Positions 40,470-49,722 of a stretch of 64,000 bases of DNA are shown here, piece after piece (the stretch's first letter is position 1; each line of letters starts with the position of its first letter). Under the pieces are notes generated by a model that worked only from the letters and a program-made list of their open reading frames with translations, ran no database searches and had not been told where the DNA came from. Made by a program: the position numbers and the translations under genes. Source of the DNA: an uncultured Paracoccaceae bacterium (GTDB lineage: Bacteria > Pseudomonadota > Alphaproteobacteria > Rhodobacterales > Rhodobacteraceae); NCBI GenBank assembly GCA_938005545.1, contig CALKXV010000013.1, positions 1 to 64,000 on the forward strand, given 5' to 3'.

Positions 40470-41267
40470 ATGACACGACGCTTAAACTGGGCCGATTACC
40501 GGACAACCGAATTCGAAGGGCTGGACCCTGAGAAAGTGATCGCCATTCTTCCCACGGCAGCGATTGAACAACACGGCCCCCATCTTCCTGTTGGTGTCGA
40601 TACGATGATTGCCGAAGGCATGCTTGACGAATTGCGCCGCCAATGCCCTGACGATCTGGATATCCGCATTCTTCCCGTACAATCCGTGGGCAAGTCGAAC
40701 GAACATCTGCATGCGCGGGGAACGCTGACGCTAACGGCAGAAACAGCGTTACGGGCTTGGCGCGAGATAGGCTTATCCGTGGCGCGCGCTGGCTTGCGCA
40801 AAATCGCGATCGTGAACAGCCACGGCGGCAATCTGGATCTGATATCAATCCTTGCGCGCGAGCTTCGGGTCGAAGCAGGAATGCTTGCTGTAAAGTGTCA
40901 GTGGGGCAATTTCGGCTCGCCGGATGGTCTGTATTCTGACCGCGAAGTGAGATTCGGTATTCACGGCGGCGATAGGGAAACGTCGCTGATGCTGCATTTT
41001 CGGCCCGAAACCGTGGATATGAGCAAGGCCGTTGACTTCGCGTCAACCGCAGAACAAGCCGTCATTCCGCCGATTGGGCCGATTTCCTATGGCTGGATCT
41101 CGCCTGACTTGAACCCTGACGGAACCGTTGGCGAAGCCCATTTGGCCTCGGCAGAAAAGGGAAAAAAGACGTCTGAACACCAGGCAAAGGGCTTTATTGA
41201 ACTGTTGCGCGCTATCCGCGACACCCCGCTCGGCAGCTTGGCGTCAGCGGGACGTAGAACTTCTTAA
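40470..41267 (+). CDS. Creatininase-family amidohydrolase
   Basis: The 265-residue protein has the creatininase metal-binding residues: PTAAIEQHGPHLPVGVDTMIAEGM (Glu, His, His and Asp, about 27-50), NSHGGNLDLIS (about 115) and IHGGDRETSLMLHF (His and Glu, about 170). Family members open lactams and cyclic or formyl amides (creatinine, formylaminopyrimidines, scyllo-inosose derivatives). It is the last gene of the operon, starting right after the previous stop. It probably opens a ring or cleaves an amide left by the upstream enzymes. Confidence 0.93.
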   Translation: MTRRLNWADYRTTEFEGLDPEKVIAILPTAAIEQHGPHLPVGVDTMIAEGMLDELRRQCPDDLDIRILPVQSVGKSNEHLHARGTLTLTAETALRAWREIGLSVARAGLRKIAIVNSHGGNLDLISILARELRVEAGMLAVKCQWGNFGSPDGLYSDREVRFGIHGGDRETSLMLHFRPETVDMSKAVDFASTAEQAVIPPIGPISYGWISPDLNPDGTVGEAHLASAEKGKKTSEHQAKGFIELLRAIRDTPLGSLASAGRRTS

Positions 41268-41349
41268 CACAATTGTAACCAATAGTTGACAACTGTTTAG
41301 TTTGAGTCACCAATGCAAGTGCTAGCTTTTGGTTAGCAAAAGACAAATT

Positions 41350-41363
41350 GGGGGAGAGCCCCC
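41350..41363 (+). repeat. GC hairpin in the leader of the small membrane protein gene
   Basis: GGGGG (41350-41354) and CCCCC (41359-41363) flank AGAG, 14 bases before the start codon at 41377. As RNA it would sit close to the ribosome site (GGGACGAG) and could slow translation. It is short and could also be a degenerate REP-type element. Confidence 0.5.
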
Positions 41364-41376
41364 TGGGACGAGAACT

Positions 41377-41544
41377 ATGGCACTAGGTGCAATGATGTTC
41401 AGCATGCCTACGGCAATGCTCGGTGCGTTTTACTTCAGCATGCTTCGCGATCTTGGAGCAGGTGAAGGCTTTGCCCTCTATGCAATGATCGGTGCGATTA
41501 GCCTGATGATTGCAACCTTGGTGAACGGATTGTCGAAAGGCTGA
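41377..41544 (+). CDS. Small two-helix membrane protein
   Basis: The 55-residue protein has two hydrophobic helices (about residues 3-22 and 31-50) separated by RDLGAGEGF. I recognise no family. It starts at ATG 41377 rather than 41329 because the shorter form begins with the membrane segment and is preceded by GGGACGAG. It lies alone between the catabolic operon and the aldolase gene. Confidence 0.6.
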   Translation: MALGAMMFSMPTAMLGAFYFSMLRDLGAGEGFALYAMIGAISLMIATLVNGLSKG

Positions 41545-41656
41545 TCCGACCAAGGACAAAACAAGACGCCAGTGATCGGCGCGGATCGATTGAAGCGATC
41601 TTCTTCGGCTGCCATGCTATCCTCAAACACGATGCTGGTGGTTTGAGGGAACAATC

Positions 41657-42463
41657 ATGAAAAATGCACTTAAAGATATCTGGGCTCGCGGCGAACCGGT
41701 TTTGAACGGCTGGTGTTCCATCGGAAGCCCGTTCACTGCTGAAATTATGGCAGCTCAAGGCTTCGATTCAATCACCATCGATGGTCAACACGGTGCGCTG
41801 GACTATTCCCACGCCCTGCCGATGTTCCAGTCAATGCGCGCTTCAGGGAAAACACTTTTGGCCCGCGTGCCGTGGCGCGAACCTGGCATCATCATGAAAT
41901 ACTTGGATGCGGGCGCTATGGGTATCATTTGCCCCATGATCAACACTGCGGCGGAAGCCGCTGAATTCGTGAGTTACTTGCGTTATCCGCCCCATGGCCA
42001 ACGCAGTTTCGGGCCGACCCGCGCCGCTTTCGCGGAGGGTGGATACACGACTGCTTCTGCCAACGATGAGATCCTCGCCTTCGCGATGATCGAAACCGCC
42101 GACGGCGTGAAAAACCTTGAGGCAATTGCTGCGACAGAAGGGTTGGACGGCCTTTACGTGGGTCCGGCGGATTTGACGCTTGGGGTCACAAACGGACGAC
42201 TTGCGCCCGGCTTTGATCGCGAAGAGCCCGAAATGATCGAGATCCAACAATGTATTGCCCTTGCTGCAAAGGCCGCTGGTATCCACGCAACGCTTCATTG
42301 TGGTAGCCCCGAGTACGCGGTGCGCGGCATCGAATGGGGCTTTGATATGGTGACCATTCAGAACGACGTTCGTTTTCTTGCCACAGCCGCTGGCGTAACT
42401 GTCGAAAAGTTCCGTACTTTATCTGGAACGGTCGGCAAAGACAGCAACGCAGGTGCTTACTAA
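41657..42463 (+). CDS. HpcH/HpaI-family aldolase
   Basis: The 268-residue class II pyruvate-type aldolase has the family residues: NGWCSIGSPFTAEIMAAQGFDSITIDGQHGALDY (metal-side His and Asp), GAMGIICPMINTAAEAAEFVSYLRYPPHGQRSFGPTRA, MIETADGVKNLEAI (metal Glu) and GLYVGPADLTLGV (metal Asp). Such enzymes cleave 4-hydroxy-2-oxo acids to pyruvate and an aldehyde. The gene follows the heterocycle operon but is separated from it by about 390 bases. Its 3' end overlaps the convergent oxidoreductase by four bases. Confidence 0.93.
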   Translation: MKNALKDIWARGEPVLNGWCSIGSPFTAEIMAAQGFDSITIDGQHGALDYSHALPMFQSMRASGKTLLARVPWREPGIIMKYLDAGAMGIICPMINTAAEAAEFVSYLRYPPHGQRSFGPTRAAFAEGGYTTASANDEILAFAMIETADGVKNLEAIAATEGLDGLYVGPADLTLGVTNGRLAPGFDREEPEMIEIQQCIALAAKAAGIHATLHCGSPEYAVRGIEWGFDMVTIQNDVRFLATAAGVTVEKFRTLSGTVGKDSNAGAY

Positions 42464-43536
42464 AAGACCAACCGCCGATCCGTTCTTGGGATGATGCGTT
42501 TGTTGTCTGTCCCCGGACGTTTGTCTGGTGCAGGCGCGCTGATGGGTTGTGCTTGCCCCGTCTCGGCAGCTTTCTCGATTGCGTGCATGGCAATAACGTC
42601 AGCCATGCCTTCGCCCCCGTCGGACGACGGTGGTGTGTTGGTCAAGATGCAATCCGTAAAATATGCCAGCTGACCGCCGAACTGGTCGCTGTCTTGAACG
42701 GGCAGCCGTTGCTTTTTTCCGCCCTTCACGATGCTGATCTCAGGCGTGGTGCGGAAGTCGTAACTTTTTTCGACTTCGATCACGCCTTCGCTGCCAAGAA
42801 CGTGAAAACTGTCGATATCGCCGATTTCGAAGCTGACCGTGAATTGCGCCAGCCTGTCACGCGGGAACCGCAGCGTTACGGCGATTGAGCCTTCGACTTC
42901 CGAAAATCGTTTGTCGCCGTTGCCATGAACCCGAACCGCTTGCGCCTCAATCGGCTCGTCTTCAAAGATGTTGCGCGCCGCGTTCAGGCAATAAATGCCG
43001 ATGTCCTGCAAAGGCCCGCCCCAGTGTTCGCGCCCAAGACGATGGTTTGTTTCCGGTGTCTGAAACCCAAACACCGACGAAAAGTGCTTGGCCTCTCCGA
43101 TCTCACCTGCCCGTATGCGTTCCAACAACTCGATGGTCGTCGCTTCGCAATGCAGGCGGTATGCCGTCATCATGTAAACGTTGTTGGCATTTGCGGCGGC
43201 GATCATTGCTTCGCACTCGGCAGCCGTGATGGCCAATGGTTTTTCGACCATGGCGTGTTTGCCGGCATTCATCGCGCGGATTGCGAAATCGGCATGCATC
43301 GAATTTGGCAGCGCAATGTAAACGGCGTCGATCAGGTCGGACGCCAACAGCGCGTCATAGCCATCGTAACCGCAGGTGTGTTCGATCCCATAGAACTCGG
43401 CCAATTTCGCCGCCACATCGCTGTTGCCTGTGACAATCGCCGTCATCTCGGCGGTGTCGGTTTGCGCAACGGATGGCATAAAAGCTTCCTGGCTGATCCA
43501 TCCAGCACCAACGATTGCATATCTAACCTTGTCCAT
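42460..43536 (-). CDS. Gfo/Idh/MocA-family NAD(P)-dependent oxidoreductase
   Basis: The 358-residue protein has an N-terminal Rossmann fold (VRYAIVGAGWISQEAFMPSV), the EKPLAIT motif with the catalytic-type Lys (about 96-102), and a C-terminal alpha/beta domain including GGPLQDIGIYCLNAARNIF (Asp and His-equivalent region). Members oxidise sugars or inositols. ATG 43536 has GGAGC upstream. The substrate is unknown. Confidence 0.92.
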   Translation of the reverse strand: MDKVRYAIVGAGWISQEAFMPSVAQTDTAEMTAIVTGNSDVAAKLAEFYGIEHTCGYDGYDALLASDLIDAVYIALPNSMHADFAIRAMNAGKHAMVEKPLAITAAECEAMIAAANANNVYMMTAYRLHCEATTIELLERIRAGEIGEAKHFSSVFGFQTPETNHRLGREHWGGPLQDIGIYCLNAARNIFEDEPIEAQAVRVHGNGDKRFSEVEGSIAVTLRFPRDRLAQFTVSFEIGDIDSFHVLGSEGVIEVEKSYDFRTTPEISIVKGGKKQRLPVQDSDQFGGQLAYFTDCILTNTPPSSDGGEGMADVIAMHAIEKAAETGQAQPISAPAPDKRPGTDNKRIIPRTDRRLVF

Positions 43537-43649
43537 GGGAGCTCCTTTGTGTTGGGCGGATTGTGACGCGGCATCACCTTGGTTACAAGCGAGCCGGGCG
43601 AGGATATATGGGGCTCGGGCGGCAAGCCGATTGAAGTCAGCCGCTACAT

Positions 43650-45239
43650 CTAAGCGTCGGCTGTGACAACGCCATGAATGTAAGCCTCAACCCTTGCGAT
43701 CTGGTCCGGCGTTAGCCTGAGGCCAAGCTTGGTGCGACGCCAGACGAAATCCTCGGCTGATCGAACCCATTCATTGGCAATCGCCCAGTCCAATTCCTGG
43801 GCTGTAATCGTAGCACCAAAATCTTCACCCAATCCGTCTGCCGCTTTTGCATCGCCCAAAACTTCACGGGTAAGCGTGCCATAGGTACGCACCAAGCGCC
43901 GGGTCCAGTAGTCGGTCAGAAAAGGATAAGTTCTTTGCAATGACGCCTCGAGATCAGCAACGCCGTTGACCGGAAAATCACCACCGGGCAATGGCTTATC
44001 GGCAGTCCAATCTTCTGCATCACTATCAAAATATGGCGCGATCTTTTTGAAGGCCGATTGTGCAAGTTTTCTATACGACGTGATCTTGCCGCCAAACACG
44101 TTGAGCATGGGTGCACCGCCGGTATCGTCGACGGTCAGCACATAATCCCGCGTGGCGGCCGATGCTGATGCAGCACCATCATCGTAAAGCGGGCGAACGC
44201 CAGAATACGTCCAAACGACGTCGTCCACTGTCAGCGGTGCCTTGAAATATCCTGAAGCGAAATCAATAAGATAATCACGCTCTTCGGGTGTGCAAACGGG
44301 CGGGCTATCTGGGTCGTCGTGATCCTGATCTGTGGTGCCGATCAACGTGAAATCTTCCTCGTACGGGATCGCAAAGATGATCCGTCCGTCGGTGCCTTGG
44401 AAGAAATAGCACTTGTCGTGATCATAAAGCCGCTTGGTTACAATGTGACTGCCCCGGACCAAACGCACGTCTTCGCGGCTGTTCGAACGGACTTTGTTGC
44501 GGATCACATCCCCCACCCAGGGCCCCGCCGCATTGACAATCATCCGCGCGGAAACGCGGCGCTCAATCCCGTTTTCGTCCAACAGAATATCCCAAACGTC
44601 TTCCTTGCGTTCTGCGGAAACAACGCGGGTGCGTACCATGATATCCGCGCCGCGATTTTGGGCATCGCGGGCGTTCAAAACGACAAGCCGCGCATCTTGT
44701 ACCCAGCAATCTGAATACTCAAAGGCCTTGCGAAACCGGTCATCCAAAACATCACCGACAGGATCGCGAGACAGATCAACAGTCGATGTCGCAGGAAGGA
44801 TCTTCCGACCCCCAAGATGGTCGTACATAAACAGACCCAAACGGATCAGCCAGCCGGGCCGCCGCCCTTTCATCCAAGGCATGACCGTAGACAACAATTT
44901 TGCCGTTGGCGTACCGCCTTCGAACCGCATGTCTTTGTGATACGGCAACACAAAACGCATGGGCCACGAAATGTGCGGCATTGCCTTCAGAAGGATTTCG
45001 CGTTCAATCAAAGCTTCGCGCACCAGCCGCAGTTCGAAATATTCAAGGTAACGCAGGCCCCCGTGAAACAGTTTGGTTGATGCTGACGACGTTGCCGACC
45101 CCAGATCGTTCATCTCGGCCAAGCCGACGCTTAGACCACGACCAACAGCATCGCGGGCAATCCCGCAGCCATTGATGCCGCCACCGATAATAAAAAGGTC
45201 ATAAACTGTCTTGGACGCAGTCATTTTTTCAGTCAACAT
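43650..45239 (-). CDS. glpD: Aerobic glycerol-3-phosphate dehydrogenase
   Basis: The 529-residue FAD enzyme oxidises sn-glycerol 3-phosphate to dihydroxyacetone phosphate at the inner membrane and feeds electrons to quinone. It has the FAD motif DLFIIGGGINGCGIARDAVGRGLSV near the start, SSASTKLFHGGLRYLEYFELRLV (substrate region), and GVRPLYDDG and FGGKITSYRKLAQ in the catalytic core. The starts at 45239 and 45224 are both weakly supported. No glpK, glpF or glpR lies beside it in this window. Confidence 0.96.
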   Translation of the reverse strand: MLTEKMTASKTVYDLFIIGGGINGCGIARDAVGRGLSVGLAEMNDLGSATSSASTKLFHGGLRYLEYFELRLVREALIEREILLKAMPHISWPMRFVLPYHKDMRFEGGTPTAKLLSTVMPWMKGRRPGWLIRLGLFMYDHLGGRKILPATSTVDLSRDPVGDVLDDRFRKAFEYSDCWVQDARLVVLNARDAQNRGADIMVRTRVVSAERKEDVWDILLDENGIERRVSARMIVNAAGPWVGDVIRNKVRSNSREDVRLVRGSHIVTKRLYDHDKCYFFQGTDGRIIFAIPYEEDFTLIGTTDQDHDDPDSPPVCTPEERDYLIDFASGYFKAPLTVDDVVWTYSGVRPLYDDGAASASAATRDYVLTVDDTGGAPMLNVFGGKITSYRKLAQSAFKKIAPYFDSDAEDWTADKPLPGGDFPVNGVADLEASLQRTYPFLTDYWTRRLVRTYGTLTREVLGDAKAADGLGEDFGATITAQELDWAIANEWVRSAEDFVWRRTKLGLRLTPDQIARVEAYIHGVVTADA

Positions 45240-45481
45240 GTCATGGGCCCATTTGGCAGTTCAAAAAGATCATCGCGACGCGGTCAATCTAATTTGGTTC
45301 GGTTGGAAACCGTGCTTGTGTAGTGCTTGTCGATCCCGGTCGCAAGTTTGATCGGTTGCGGTGTGAAACCATGATTGTCAACGATACCGGCTGAGACAAA
45401 CCTGCCACGCTCGGCTTCATTCAAGGCCTCAGACATTCCAGGGAATTGCACGGCGGAATCTCAGCCAATATCAATTCGTTA
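45240..45481. other. 242-base divergent intergenic region (glpD / DUF4129 operon)
   Basis: The region separates glpD from the rightward DUF4129 operon and must hold both promoters. CGGTTGGAAACCG makes a small dyad at about 45300-45312. I see no ORF or strong terminator. Confidence 0.4.
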
Positions 45482-46180
45482 ATGCGTCATTTATTTTACT
45501 TATTCCTTTGGATCGCTCTGAGCATCTTGTCGACCGCAAGCCATGCGCAAGAAGCTGTTGCGACACCGAGCCAGATCGAAGCTTCGGGCGAGGCCTATCT
45601 TCGCGCCATTCCGACACGCCGGATCAACACTGATGTGGTCTACTTTGACCCGACAGCGCCGCCTCCAAAACTCGAAACGCGAGAAGAGCCTGAACCAGAC
45701 CAAGACACCGCCGACGGTGAGATCGACGTTAACGTGGCGGTGATCGCAGGGTTGATCTTGGTTGGCATCATCTTCCTGTTCGCCCGATACGGCGGAACCA
45801 TGAGTGTGTCGTTTCGAAGTGACGCCGAAAATGTAGAGCGTATTCGTCGGACCGGTGCCAGAAATCATATGTTCGGAGAGATGGAACCAACCACCCTCGA
45901 CAAGATTTTGTGCCTGAAAGATCGACGTACAGCATTGATCCTATTAGCACAAAGCGCATTGACCTGCGCCGTCACAGCCGACGGGGTTCTGCTGCAACGA
46001 AGCTGGACGGCCCGTGATGCATTGCGCCGGGTGCCCGTGGAATTTGGATTGAAATCCGCATTGACCGACTTGGTTTTTGCCAGCGAACGCGTGCAATTCG
46101 GCGACCGCGACGTGACCGAAGAAGAATTTCAGTTCCATGTGGACATCATCCGACCGCTTTTTTCCGGGCCCACGTCATGA
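45482..46180 (+). CDS. DUF4129-like membrane protein
   Basis: The 232-residue protein has a signal-like N-terminus (MRHLFYLFLWIALSILSTASHAQ), a periplasmic stretch rich in Pro and Glu, one membrane helix (about 90-108, NVAVIAGLILVGIIFLFARYG) and a cytoplasmic C-terminal domain. That domain (DRRTALILLAQSALTCAVTADGVLLQRSWTARDALRRVP, then LTDLVFASERVQFGDRDVTEEEF) matches the DUF4129 pattern (RSxTxRE..R, LxxxxExVxYG). It opens a six-gene overlapping operon with MoxR and DUF58 proteins. Start 45482 is chosen at the hydrophobic segment; 45446 is possible. Confidence 0.8.
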   Translation: MRHLFYLFLWIALSILSTASHAQEAVATPSQIEASGEAYLRAIPTRRINTDVVYFDPTAPPPKLETREEPEPDQDTADGEIDVNVAVIAGLILVGIIFLFARYGGTMSVSFRSDAENVERIRRTGARNHMFGEMEPTTLDKILCLKDRRTALILLAQSALTCAVTADGVLLQRSWTARDALRRVPVEFGLKSALTDLVFASERVQFGDRDVTEEEFQFHVDIIRPLFSGPTS

Positions 46181-47481
46181 GTGACTTCAGCTTCGCCAAG
46201 CGCCCTGCTTTTCGTGCAGATATCGCAATCACGCTTGCCATCGCCGGTTTGGCTTTGTTGGTCGTTCTTTACGTCATGAGCCAAAGCAAACAGGCGCTTC
46301 GATCCTCTCCGGCTGGGTTCGACGGGTTACATGCCTGGCTGGTTTCTGAACACATTGAAACCCAGAGTTTCGCGGGCGGTTGGCCACTGAACGCTGACGA
46401 ATTCGGATTGTTGATCATCCCGATCTTCGACAGCGATCTCTCTTCAATGCGTGTCGCCCCGAAAATCAAAGAAGAGCTGTTGTTGCAACAGGACGAATAC
46501 GATCTGCGTCTGTTGCCTATCATCCGCAAGGCCGAGCGTCTGCCGTCGCTTGTGATCCTGCCAAAATGGCGTAGCGGCATGCGCCTAACAGGCTTGGGTC
46601 ATCCCGTATTGCTGGTCGAACGGACAGCGGCAAGTGAAATTGTGCGCAAGCTTACTGGCGATGATGGTGCACGGATCACCTATGCAAGGACACCGTTCAC
46701 TGAATTTAGCGCGCCTCGCGGCATGACTGGTCAGGCGAGCCTCTATGCCGTCCAGATGTTTCAGGGCGATGGTTGCAAACCGCTTATCGGCCGCGAGGGG
46801 GCGATACTTCTGGGCGACTGTCCGCTGGCGGGCGACGAGACAAAGCGCGTGCTGATCCTGTCCGACCCCGACCTTCTCAGCAATCACGGTTTGCGTCTTG
46901 GTCAAAATGCCACGATTGCGCGCGACTTCATTGCATCACGCGCGCAAGATAAGACCGTGCTGATCGACTATAGCCCTGATGACTGGTTCAGCGATGCCAA
47001 CGACGCCAGCAAACGTGAACGCACATGGAACGACTTGTTACGGTTCTTTGAACCTCCTTTTCTGGCGCTTTGGATTGGGGCAGCTCTTGCGATGGCGCTG
47101 ACGTTTTGGCGTGCAGCAATTAGGTTCGGGCCAATTCCCGCGCCGGTCACCCAACTCGAAGCAAGCAAGGCCTTTGCGATAGAAGCGCGCGCACGACTTA
47201 TGCGGCTGGCCGATTGTGACGGAGCTCTGGTCGCGGAATATATGACCGCACGTATCGCGACCGTGGCCGCAGTTCTATTCGGCCCCGCAAACGCTAGACA
47301 TTTTTCGCAACCCGACACTTTCGTCGGTTTCGTAATGCGCCGGGACGCCAAACTTGCGACGGAACTGGAATCTGTCGTTTCCAAAATTGAACAATTGCCA
47401 GACCGCATTCCACCGGCGGAGGCAATCAATCTTTTCAATCAACTGGAATTACTATTGGAGCGGGTAACCCATGACACTTGA
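46177..47481 (+). CDS. DUF4350 membrane protein
   Basis: The 434-residue protein has an N-terminal membrane helix (about 15-34), a roughly 235-residue external domain of DUF4350 type ([37 protein letters not shown] and [16 protein letters not shown], a Rossmann-like arrangement), a second helix ([17 protein letters not shown], about 290-306) and a cytoplasmic helical tail. Its ATG overlaps the DUF4129 stop (ATGA), and its end overlaps moxR by 11 bases. Its role is unknown, but this family routinely accompanies MoxR/DUF58 genes. Confidence 0.85.
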   Translation: MSDFSFAKRPAFRADIAITLAIAGLALLVVLYVMSQSKQALRSSPAGFDGLHAWLVSEHIETQSFAGGWPLNADEFGLLIIPIFDSDLSSMRVAPKIKEELLLQQDEYDLRLLPIIRKAERLPSLVILPKWRSGMRLTGLGHPVLLVERTAASEIVRKLTGDDGARITYARTPFTEFSAPRGMTGQASLYAVQMFQGDGCKPLIGREGAILLGDCPLAGDETKRVLILSDPDLLSNHGLRLGQNATIARDFIASRAQDKTVLIDYSPDDWFSDANDASKRERTWNDLLRFFEPPFLALWIGAALAMALTFWRAAIRFGPIPAPVTQLEASKAFAIEARARLMRLADCDGALVAEYMTARIATVAAVLFGPANARHFSQPDTFVGFVMRRDAKLATELESVVSKIEQLPDRIPPAEAINLFNQLELLLERVTHDT

Positions 47482-48427
47482 AACCCTACGCGACCGGGCT
47501 GACGCGCTGAAGTCCGAAATTGGAAAGGCCATTCTTGGTCAAGAAGAGGCGATAGAGCTCTTACTGGTTGCATTGTTTTCCCGCGGACACGTTCTACTTG
47601 AAGGTCCGCCCGGTACTGCAAAGACGTTGCTGGCACGCAGCTTTGCTGCCGCTCTCAATCTTGAGTTTGGACGCATTCAATTCACGCCGGATCTTATGCC
47701 GGGTGATGTTTTAGGGACATCAATTTTCAACTTTCAAACCAATGACTTTGTTTTGACCAAAGGCCCTGTCTTCTCACAGGTTCTTTTGGCTGACGAAATT
47801 AATCGCGCACCGCCAAAAACCCAAGCCGCTCTTTTGCAGGCTATGAATGAGCGTGTTGTCAGCCTTGACGGGGCGGACCATGATTTAGGCGATGACTTTA
47901 CCGTAGTCGCCACGCAGAATCCGATTGAACAACAGGGAACTTATCCATTGCCGGAAGCCCAACTTGATAGATTTCTATTCAAGCTGGTAATTGAGTTTCC
48001 ATCCAAAGATGTGGAAATGGCAATCCTTCAACAACACGCCGCCAAACCGTTGGAGGCCGGGCACGACAATACGGGTGTTGCAAAAGTTCTGACGCCCGAG
48101 GCCCTGTCGGAAAGCCGCGCTCTTATTAATGGAATTATTCTGAAGGATGACATTTTGGCCTATATCCTTCGACTGGTGCGCGCGACCCGCGAAAGCAATG
48201 ACATCGCCTTTGGGGCCTCGACCCGAGCGGCGGATGCAATTGCGGGCGCGGTACGTGCTTCCGCGGCGTTAAGCGGGCGCGACTTTGCGATCCCGGATGA
48301 CGTCAAACGCGTCATCACACCGGCACTTCGTCATCGCATCGTCTTGGGGCCTTCTGCCGAAATCGAAGGAAGAAACTCCGTTCAAGTTCTTGAAAACATT
48401 ATAAACCAGATTGAGGCTCCACGCTGA
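47471..48427 (+). CDS. MoxR-family AAA+ ATPase
   Basis: The 318-residue AAA+ protein has Walker A GPPGTAKT (residues 45-52), Walker [23 protein letters not shown] with sensor 1 [30 protein letters not shown], and the C-terminal lid with [11 protein letters not shown]. MoxR ATPases act as chaperones that insert metals or assemble complexes, typically with von Willebrand A proteins such as the DUF58 partner encoded next. The start overlaps the preceding gene by 11 bases. Confidence 0.96.
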   Translation: MTLETLRDRADALKSEIGKAILGQEEAIELLLVALFSRGHVLLEGPPGTAKTLLARSFAAALNLEFGRIQFTPDLMPGDVLGTSIFNFQTNDFVLTKGPVFSQVLLADEINRAPPKTQAALLQAMNERVVSLDGADHDLGDDFTVVATQNPIEQQGTYPLPEAQLDRFLFKLVIEFPSKDVEMAILQQHAAKPLEAGHDNTGVAKVLTPEALSESRALINGIILKDDILAYILRLVRATRESNDIAFGASTRAADAIAGAVRASAALSGRDFAIPDDVKRVITPALRHRIVLGPSAEIEGRNSVQVLENIINQIEAPR

Positions 48428-49722
48428 TCCGCCCGTCCAACACACTCCTCTACGGCGCTTTGGCCGCGCTTGTCTTGTCAGTCTTTTTGGTGCTGGCGGG
48501 AGACGCATTGCGCGGTGCGCTCATCGCCCCTTGGTTGGTTTTGGGCGCTGTCGCGATATTGGACTTTGCAATGTCCCTTCACACACGACGACATGTAAAC
48601 TGCCAAATACCACCCGAAGTCTTTGTTGGTGAAACGTTCGAGATCGAGATCAATGTTACACCAGAAATCGGCGGCCTAACCGCCCGTCTGGATTGGCCGA
48701 AAGGTTTGTCTGGACCGTCTGATATTTTGTTCCAGAAGAAAACAGACCGCGGCGCGATGGCGAAAGTATCTTGCGTGGCGCACCGACGCGGGAACTGGAG
48801 ATTTGATCGCATATGGCTAAGGTGGAGTTCCAAGTTTGGACTGTTCGAATTCGTCCCTAATCCCAAAGTTGAACTTGAAACACGGGTCGTTCCAAATATT
48901 CGCATGGTGCAATCGGGTGAGATTACAGCAACCGTACAATCTAATCTATTTGGATCAAAGGCGAACCGCGCAATTGGTGAAGGTGCTGAGTTCCACCAGC
49001 TTCGCGAGTTCGTAAAGGGAATGGACGTTAAAAGCATCGATTGGAAACGGTCCGCAAGGCAAAGAACGTTGGTCGCAAAAGAGCTTCGCGCAGAACGCAA
49101 TCATCATGTCATTATTGCGTTGGACAATGGATATCTGATGCGCGAAGAAATTGCGGGACTACCAAAAATTGATCACGCCGTTACAGCGGCTCTGGCCGTC
49201 GCCTGGGCGGCAGCTATCGGCGGTGATCGGGTTGGGCATTTCTCATATGATGTGAAGCCACGCACGTTTGCCGCCCCCGAGGCCGGTCGCCGTGCCTTTA
49301 CGCGGCTTCGCAGCTGGAGCGCTGGATTGGAATATGTTGGCCGCGAAACGAACCATACGCTTGCAATGACCGAACTGAATGCCCGAACGCCAAAGCGCAG
49401 CTTGATCATCGTTTTCACTGATTTTCTGGATGCAACCTCTGCCGAGTTGTTGGTCGAGAACATTGCCATTCTGGCGAAACGCCATCTTTTGATCTTTGTT
49501 ACGATCCGCGACCCCGATGTCGAAAACCTGGTTCAAAACGCGCCGCAGGACATGTCTGGTGTCGCCACGCTCGTCGCGGCAAATCAGACCATCAGTGAAC
49601 GAAGACTGGTGTTGGAACGGTTGGCTCGTCTTGGGGTTACCGTCCTTGACGCGAAGCCCGGTACGATGACATCGCAACTCATCTCAACTTACCTCGACAT
49701 CAAAGCGCGGGAATTAATCTGA
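48424..49722 (+). CDS. DUF58 (vWA-like) protein, probable CTG or other non-ATG start
   Basis: The 432-residue protein has two N-terminal membrane helices and the DUF58 region [57 protein letters not shown] (the conserved GxEFxxLRxYxxGDxxRxIxWxxxAR signature, then a vWA-like DNGYLM). No ATG exists before the hydrophobic N-terminus. The frame is open from CTG 48424, which overlaps the moxR stop (CTGA) seven bases after GAGG; TTG 48460 is the alternative but loses part of the family N-terminus ([17 protein letters not shown]). Confidence 0.88.
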   Translation: MIRPSNTLLYGALAALVLSVFLVLAGDALRGALIAPWLVLGAVAILDFAMSLHTRRHVNCQIPPEVFVGETFEIEINVTPEIGGLTARLDWPKGLSGPSDILFQKKTDRGAMAKVSCVAHRRGNWRFDRIWLRWSSKFGLFEFVPNPKVELETRVVPNIRMVQSGEITATVQSNLFGSKANRAIGEGAEFHQLREFVKGMDVKSIDWKRSARQRTLVAKELRAERNHHVIIALDNGYLMREEIAGLPKIDHAVTAALAVAWAAAIGGDRVGHFSYDVKPRTFAAPEAGRRAFTRLRSWSAGLEYVGRETNHTLAMTELNARTPKRSLIIVFTDFLDATSAELLVENIAILAKRHLLIFVTIRDPDVENLVQNAPQDMSGVATLVAANQTISERRLVLERLARLGVTVLDAKPGTMTSQLISTYLDIKARELI

